Translations under genes and position numbers: made by a program
Shown here: one piece after another, positions 57,801-64,000 of the stretch
Position numbering within the stretch: the stretch's first letter is position 1
Layout of the letters: each line of letters starts with the position of its first letter
Source of the DNA: Caenorhabditis remanei
Taxonomy: Eukaryota > Nematoda > Chromadorea > Rhabditida > Rhabditidae
Assembly (NCBI RefSeq): GCF_010183535.1
Contig: NC_071331.1
Coordinates: 7,440,001-7,504,000, forward strand
Direction of reading: 5' to 3'
DNA: 64,000 nt
The notes under the pieces: model-generated
Told to the model about the DNA's origin: nothing
The model's database searches: none
The model's input: the letters and a program-made list of their open reading frames with translations, nothing else

Positions 57801-58898
57801 TTTCTGAAATTTTTTCGGTATGAAAATGAACTCACAGGTACTCATACATTATTCTATGAGAATATCAGAGTTGAGTTTAGTCCACCTTTAATATCCCACA
57901 TTAATTTTTTCTAAAGGGAATTAAGCTTAGTTTGAAAATTTAGTATTTAATTGAACTGGTCTGCAGTTAGTTCAGAATGGCCAACTATACATGGTTAACA
58001 CTTTCGAGCCTGACGTATTAGCACGGCACGCTTCTGGCAACCGCGCTCTACAGAAACCAAAGAAAACTGTGTGCGAAATTGAGAGGCATTTTTCAAGAGC
58101 ATTTCGGTGGAGCGCAGTTGTAAGAACTGTAGCGAGCTAATAAAACTGTAAACTCACAATAAAATGTGCGACATGATTGATTCCAAAGTGCGCTTCAAAT
58201 CCATCAGATGTCATTTTAGTGGCTGGTCCCATGACTCCAGCGTTGAGAATGAGACCGTGAAGGGGCCTGGAAGATAATACGTCCCTATTAAAATATCTGA
58301 AATCGTTAAACACGTTTGATACATTGGTGAAACAGAAAACAACTAAACAGTTTCTACCAAATCTGTATCCTTATTTTTTAAATTTCTTCCAAAGACTTAC
58401 CACTGTTTCTCCAAATAAGTCGCAGCCGCTTTCTTGACTGAAGCCAATGAATTCAAATCACACTGAACGATATCAATCTGAGCATTCGGTTTCTCTTCAA
58501 TAAATGCTCTTTTTTGTTTCTCGGACTCCACGAGATTTCTGTTGAGCATTACGACATGGGCTCCTTTGAGAACAAGAGATTTCGCAGTGTCGACTCCGAT
58601 TCCAGATGTTGTTCCGGTGATTGCAATGGTTTTTCCTTTGAGGTCGATTCCTTCGAGGGCCTGAAATTTGTTGTATAAAGAAAAAGAAGAATGAAGATCA
58701 ATTAAAATCTAACTGACTAGAAGTTACTAAAATTTTGAAACAGCACTGTTACAAGTTTCTCATATGGGTAAGGTAAATTTTGAAAAACTGCTATCGTACC
58801 AGTTTCGTAAAAGCCCCATAAAACAAATTTACCTGAAGAGCATGAGTCCCCGAATGAAATTGACGCTTTCTACCATCAGCAGCAGTTCCAGAAGGCAT
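54862..58898 (-). CDS. Short-chain dehydrogenase/reductase (dhs-type), 330 aa
   Basis: Exons 58898-58833, 58660-58401, 58266-58158 and 55419-54862 sum to 993 nt with matched phases. It starts MPSGTAADGRKRQFHSGTHA. The NAD(P)-binding motif is TGTTSGIG in IAITGTTSGIGVDTAKSL, followed by NRNLVESEKQ, CDLNSLASVKK, and LILNAGVMGPATKM. Then come LVIVTSALHSH (catalytic serine in SAL) and YSCSKMCNMLVAFK (YxxxK). VHPGSGVRTDLHR is the expected substrate-side loop. This is a classical/extended SDR resembling WWOX/retinol-dehydrogenase-like nematode dhs proteins; substrate unknown. There is no signal peptide. The 2.7-kb third intron holds hAT-like and other inverted-repeat elements. The gene looks functional. 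Confidence 0.9.
55640..56857. mobile_element. hAT-like nonautonomous element (1,218 bp), 8-bp target duplication
   Basis: The terminal repeat TAGTGTTCCGA at 55640 matches TCGGAACACTA ending at 56857. TTAGTAAT flanks both ends (55632-55639 and 56858-56865). Long subterminal arms of about 220 bp are rich in GCGAGA/TCTCGC motifs and are inverted relative to each other. No transposase was found. An 8-bp duplication is characteristic of hAT elements. It lies in intron 3 of the SDR gene. Confidence 0.88.
57257..57891. mobile_element. Foldback element with ~170-bp inverted ends (635 bp)
   Basis: TTAAAGGTGGACTAAGGTCA at the left is mirrored by TGAGTTTAGTCCACCTTTAA at the right. The inverted arms continue through ACCTGTGAGTTCATTTTCAT and CGATCGCCGGTGAGTTTGGG. 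No coding. It lies in intron 3 of the SDR gene. Confidence 0.85.
58018..58140. repeat. MITE-like element, family 1
   Basis: 123 bp from TTAGCACGGCAC to GTAGCGAGCTAA. It has GTGTGCGAAATTGAGAG and GGAGCGCAGTTGTAAGAA, in reverse orientation to the copies at 3797 and 15412. It lies in intron 3 of the SDR gene, next to exon 3. Confidence 0.75.
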
Positions 58899-61239
58899 TT
58901 TTCAGAATTTCAGAAAAAATTTTTCAGAAAAACCAAAAAATTATGTAGACTCTACTCCATTCTCTAGTCACTTTATATAGCGATCAAAAAGTGGTCGCCA
59001 AGAGACGAGAGTAAACAACATATAGACGTCTCTCACGGCAGAAAACATTGTGTCCACATTTGTGAGGAGTCACAAAAATAGAGAGCGGGGCGACGAGAGA
59101 GACGGAGAGAGGGGAATGAGTCAAAGACACAAAATTGGGAAATGAGAAGACATGAAGTTTTGTGCTTCTGGTTTTTTGGTGGTCGTGTATTAAATTCTTA
59201 AAAAATTTCAGATTGCTTTGAAGGGAGTAAGAAACAGAGAACTGCTTAAAATAATTTTTGGGGAAGTCTTCCTTTAATTGAAATCTTACATCTAGATTCA
59301 CAATTGACGTGATTTTGAAACGTAATGCCCAGGTGTGTTATTTCGGTCCTCGTAATGTAAGTCTTTTTGGAGATACAAAGTATTATGCAAGTGAAACAGC
59401 ATATTTATGTTTTTATCATTTTAATTCAGATGTATTGGAAGTATCATGGAAAGTAGTCAGTATTCCTGATTTCCAAGTTCTCGTCTGGTGTTTTTTTTTC
59501 ACATAACATTCTCTAATGTTATCTTGTTTAAGAATAGGTTGTTGAGCTCCTAGCTGCTGCCTCTCTGTATGATTCCTCGATTCTCTAATTTCCTCGAAAT
59601 CTCCAGAGCATTTTCTCAAATACCTGGTCAACTCCTTTCTCCCCTTTTATGTTAATTCCAAAAGGAAATAATCGATAAGGTTTTTAATGCAGTCCCACTC
59701 GGGTCATAATTTTTAACCCTTAAATACATAAATCGGTTATTAATGACACGCGTTATCAGTACATTTGGGATATTTCCATTAACTGAACCACCAATAAAGG
59801 AACTATAAATTGGGCGCATATTCCCATCCCCCTCGGCACATTACCGACGGCCTTCTAGAGACAGAATAAGTGACAAAATTTGGAAACCAATAATTGGGAT
59901 TTGTCACATAAGGTCTGATTCAATACGATTTAATAACAGAAAAAAATATATAATTGTTTTCGATTTCAAATAGTCATTTTGAGTTTTCTATTTAACTTCA
60001 CGATTCCAATTTTCTGTCCGTGTCAAAGTATCCACTTTTCTCTGGTGAGTTGGTCATTTTTTTTATTATTTGGAATGTACTTTTTATGGGTGTCTGACAC
60101 TGCAACTTCACTAATTTCCCACTGTATGTTGTAGCCGGCATTTATTTTTCTATGTTTATAGGTTGATTTCTGTTAATAATATTTAAAATCTGTACACAGT
60201 TTAAACATTTTTTTTGAATGAAACAGGAAAAATTGGTTATTAATTGTTAGATGTTTTATTTTTTATTGAGCCATTATAACTGAAGGAAAACATAAATTTT
60301 GATATTAAAACTTCCGTTCAGTTATTTCTTCTAAAGCTCCTGAAAAATACAGTTTCGAAACTCAGCTTTAGAAAATTTGGGATTGGTTGCAAGAGTTCGT
60401 CTATGGCCTTGTCATCGTCCAGAAAATGTATTCAAAAAATCCGAATAGAACCCAGTAATCATTAGTTTACCGCAAATATTACTTATTTATTAATGTAGAG
60501 AACTTTATTTTTTATTACAGTTTCAGACAAGTGTGAAGTTGACAGATGCAATTGTGAAGTTGATAACAATTGTGACACTGCAAATTACTACACATATTAC
60601 ATTCGTTCTTTAATTTGAGAATGGACTAAATAATTAATCGATCCCCCTCTTTCACTCAATTCATAAATCAGTTGAAACATTTAACATTCTTATTAACAAA
60701 TATTGGTATTTCGTTTGTTACTGTTACAGATTTTCCATGAAATTGTGTAAGCGTGCAATATAAGTAATTACTCCTTCTGTGATAAACCAAATATTCAGTT
60801 ATCAAATTATGTTTCATATCAGTATTAGTAGTCTTATGTGGGATTTCTAAAGGGATGATGTGTGTACTAGTTTCATAATTTATTTATGTATTCAATTATC
60901 GTATTACAGAATTACAGCAGTGCAAGGCGTAAGGTTCGTAACGAAAAGATTTGAATTTTTCTGAGTCGCATTGCGTCCGCGTTGCGGTTTGTATTGAAAG
61001 TTACGACAATTAAACGTGGAATTTGAACTCGGTTCAGCAGTAATTTTTAAAATTTTGGTTAATTTTTTATGTAGTAATTGAAACAGACAGAGAATATCAA
61101 ATTTATGTATTTGTAGGGTTTTCTAATGAAGTCAATAACACTAAAATTGTAATTCAAGTTTTTAACATTCACTACTTGATCAGTGACTATGTTTTCAGAT
61201 AATCTGTGGGAAAAAGAAAAGAAAGATAACGGTTTTCAA
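58899..61239. other. intergenic, 2.3 kb, no gene seen
   Basis: A+T-rich. The segment 60935-61020 is a copy of the dispersed repeat at 48058-48150. Open frames at 58984-59301 and 59309-59506 have no recognisable features. I see no RNA gene. Confidence 0.5.
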
Positions 61240-62310
61240 AACTGGAATCATTGTTTCAAGGCTAATGAAAGCAGGGATGCGGTTTTTGCAATCTCGGAAA
61301 ACGGAATGAAGTTGAAACTTTTTCAGCGGAATTTTGCTCAACCCAGAATGCAATAACTGGAACTGCTGGTGTACTTGAAAAAAAAGAAAGAAACTGTTCG
61401 TGGTAAACTGTGAATCAACTGTTCGAAAAAGTATTCGGTTTCACGATAATGTTGAAACATTAAGAGTTAGTTTTGAAATAATAAAACCGTCAGTATTCTT
61501 TTTCAAATGTTCAGAAATTTTTAATGCAAAATTTGGACGTCATGCATCACTTCACCTTCAATTTGAGCACTCACTGAATTTCGATTTGAGAGTATCATCT
61601 TCGATTTTTTATCAGATTTGAGCGGAATGCAGTTTTTGAAACAGCGGTAAGCGCTATCCCGCTCAACCCAGAACGCAATAATTACAAGTGTTGGCATACT
61701 TTAAAAATAAAGATTTCAGTCTTCCGATGAATCAACTGTTCGAAAAAATGTTCGGTTTTATGATAATGTTGAAACATTCGGAACAAGTTGTGAAATAATA
61801 TTTTTCCATGTCAGAAATTTTTAAATTAATAGATTCACCTTCACCTTGAACATTCATTGAATTTCAATTTCATAGTATCATCTTCGATCTTCGATCAGAA
61901 TTGAGCGGAAGGCGGTTTTTGAAATGGCGGACGGCGGAAAGCGGAAAGCGGAAAGCTGAATAAAACTTTTTCGGTTGAAATCGAAAGACAGAAAGTGGAA
62001 GTCGGAATTTCGCTGAAAGTATTAATTGAAACTGTTTGTATACTGAATAAAAAAAGGATTCATGGTAATCGCAGTTGTTGTGGCGTGAACTAGCAATGGC
62101 CTAGCCTAGTGAACGTATAACCCTGATGTCACACGTGGCAAGAAGATCTGCCTATATAAGACGTAGAGAACTCTTAGTTGTTGATTCTCACCATGTAAAT
62201 AAATAGTTTTATAATTACCTTCTCCCGCCACCTAAGGACATAACAGCAGTATCAACTTTTCGAAAAATTATTCGGTTTTATGGAAATGTTGAAACACTCG
62301 GAAGCTAATA
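61240..62310. repeat. ~330-bp tandem repeats, third unit interrupted by an LTR
   Basis: Blocks ATCAACTGTTCGAAAAAGTA...ATAATGTTGAAACATT recur at about 61413, 61731 and 62251. Each is preceded by GCTCAACCCAGAA(T/C)GCAATAA or a degenerate version. The last unit is split by the sequence at 62076-62245. Interiors are diverged by roughly a fifth on inspection. No coding. Confidence 0.7.
62076..62245 (+). mobile_element. Solo LTR (170 bp) with 5-bp target duplication
   Basis: It starts TGTTGTGGCG and ends GGACATAACA (TG...CA), with GCAGT on both sides (62071-62075 and 62246-62250). It contains TATATAAG at about 62152 and AATAAATA at about 62197, in the order expected for promoter and poly(A) signal in an LTR. 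No internal retroelement sequence adjoins it, so it looks like a recombined solo LTR. The retroelement family is not identified. Confidence 0.8.
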
Positions 62311-63484
62311 ACTTTTTCTTGCTTTTTGCCAAATTCCATATTTCTGGAGTGAAAAAGAGCAGAGTTATGCTCAAAATTCGGCGAAAAAAACGACTAAAAA
62401 TGTCAACTTTTTTGTCCGCAACTTGAGCCAATAATAACTTTTCCGATTCTCGATGAAATTTTGATTTTATTTTTTTAATCGATTGCAAATTTTCGGGGCA
62501 ATCTTTTATTAAGAACCCCCTTTTTGAGATTCCATATTTCTAAACGAGTTATAATCGATAGAATGGAGGCAACTTTTTATTTTGAGAGAATTTTCGATTT
62601 TTTTATTTTTCGACTTTTTTGCTTCACCTCGATTATCTCGAGTTCTACCCAATAGTTTTTAATATAACTTGGTTACTAGACGTATTGTTCGACGAGAAAT
62701 CACTTTTTTACGTCAAATTCCTAATTTGAATCACCCCCCGTCCGGTATGGCCGGTGGACTGCAGAAAAACAGAAAAAAACGCCTTGCTGTAGTCGGCCTA
62801 CACCGGACTGTTTTGGCTGTCCTGAAAAATTTTTGTACTAAAGTTGTTCTGATTTGTTGATATGTTGGACAAATCGGAATTATCTAATGGAATATCAAGT
62901 TTCAGCCAAAACGGTCCAGTGGGAGCTGAGCTGTGGAGAAAACGTGTTTTTCGCTTATATCGCTTAGCTCTGGAGTGTCTTCTGTCCGGCTAATATGGTT
63001 TTTTGATATGTGTTAGCCAGGAAAATTATCTAGGGGGTGAAAAAAACAGATTTGAAAAATATTGATTTTGACCCGAGTTATACGGCCCCAAACTTTGGAG
63101 AACATTTTCGAAAGGAGACGACTGGTCGAGTCGAAGCAAGCGTGCGTCTTCCCACCACGTAAACGCCATCTGGGTGGAGACACACCAGCGAGTGTGTGGC
63201 TCAGTGGTAGTGTTGTTGTGCGTCGCTGGGGAGGTTTTTGGTTCGAGTTTCTGGCTGGTCTAATTTTTTTGTTTTATTTAACTCGGCTCAAAATTGTCGT
63301 AGAACCTTCATTTTACTACCATTCGAAAGCTAATGAAATTCTGTTTGCTTGGGTCACATAAAATAGAAAAACGCTCATAACTTGCTTCAAAATGGTCGTA
63401 GCGATCTGATTCAAAGCTTGCTGAGCACTGCGCAAGGGGCGAAGCCCCTTCTAGCGGAGCCCGCCGGGAGGCGGGGGACGCTAG
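62311..63484 (+). mobile_element. Possible Helitron 3' end and associated repeat
   Basis: At 63459-63485 the hairpin CCCGCC-GGGA-GGCGGG is followed by GGACG, then CTAG and T, which fits a Helitron 3' terminus. Another hairpin (AGGGGC-GAAG-CCCCTT) lies just before it. I could not locate a matching TC 5' end and the left limit is a guess. The interior includes the tRNA-like sequence at 63186. Confidence 0.35.
63186..63258 (+). other. tRNA-like sequence (A box and B box)
   Basis: TGGCTCAGTGG (63197-63207) is a perfect A-box match and GGTTCGAGTTT (63240-63250) a close B-box match, at tRNA-like spacing. The acceptor and T stems do not pair well, so it is not a functional tRNA gene. It could be a tRNA pseudogene or the head of a SINE. 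Confidence 0.4.
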
Positions 63485-63485
63485 T

Positions 63486-64000
63486 CTGCCCACTTCTTCC
63501 TCTAACCCCACTAGGTATGGGGTGGTACTTTTTTTTAAAGGCGCACGTGTCGGTTTTTTTTCGCGCACACTAGCTAAAATGTCCCCCTTTTCGCATCGTT
63601 AATAACTTTGCCCGTTTTTCAGCTTTTCACCTATTTCTTTTTTTGGCTATTCGGGCTTCACTGTCCCGTCATTCCTGGAAAGTTTCGTAATATTATCTTT
63701 ACTGACAACTTAGTGGTGAAGTGATAAGTGAAAGTCATTTTTTTTGGCTTGAAAAGTTTGTGTTTTTTAGTGTTTTTTTGACTTTCGATTTTTGTTGTGG
63801 GCTTAGTTATGGGTGATAAATCATGATTTTTATATGACTACATAGAGAAAAAACGTGGCTAAGTGGAGAAAAAAGAATTATCTCGATACCTCTTTTTAAA
63901 AAAATTTTACAGAGTGGAAAGTGAAAAAATTGAAATTTTTGAAATTTTCCGATTTTTTTCACTTTCTTCCTTTGATCTCGAGTTCCATCTGACAGATTTT
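63486..64000. other. A+T-rich end of window
   Basis: Nothing coding is visible. A short hairpin (ACCCCACTAGGTATGGGGT, about 63505-63524) precedes a T-rich run. Confidence 0.4.

Overview
This window looks like a gene-poor, repeat-rich chromosome arm of a Caenorhabditis-type nematode. It has short U-rich-acceptor introns and tandem chemoreceptor families (srz, srd, sra and a str/srj-like gene). It also has secreted CAP-like proteins, a PAN-3/C-type-lectin (clec-type) cluster, a short-chain dehydrogenase, Helitrons, mariner and many palindromic DNA elements. The species cannot be fixed from the sequence alone.

Layout. 1-4918: three tandem srz receptor genes; the first is cut by the window edge, the second carries a nonsense codon, the third reads through. 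5330-14296: a fourth srz gene, broken by a 6.58-kb Helitron (5774-12350) that still encodes an uninterrupted spliced Rep/helicase of about 1,637 aa, and then by a mariner element (12718-13966). 14683-19614: a str/srj-like receptor. 22085-23895: an srd-like receptor. Within and between these two genes lie three divergent tRNA-Val(AAC)/tRNA-His(GUG) pairs. Two of the six tRNA genes are each split, at the same A-box TA, by inverted copies of a ~1.9-kb element. 23958-26441: two paralogous CAP-like secreted genes on the minus strand. 28218-32114: an intact seven-exon sra receptor (346 aa, minus strand). 35183-50003: a minus-strand PAN-3/C-type-lectin cluster with one gene carrying a 2-nt frameshift, a split pair, one intact 322-aa gene and one clear pseudogene. 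This cluster also holds a DUF3557-like remnant and two nearly identical, oppositely oriented deletion-derivative Helitrons. 54862-58898: a four-exon SDR gene (330 aa) whose large intron holds a hAT-like element with an 8-bp target duplication. 58900-64000: noncoding repeats, a 170-bp solo LTR with a 5-bp target duplication, a tRNA-like sequence and a possible further Helitron end.

The genes form no operon-like pathway. They are typical rapidly turning-over environmental-interface families (chemoreception, secreted lectin/CAP proteins). The most unusual signals are mobile-element ones: repeated insertion at the pol III A box of two different tRNAs, a coding-complete Helitron precisely inside a receptor exon, and a Helitron copy with a duplicated 5' end. 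Exon joins were worked out by hand from splice sites and reading frames. Family names rest on recognised motifs, not on database searches.
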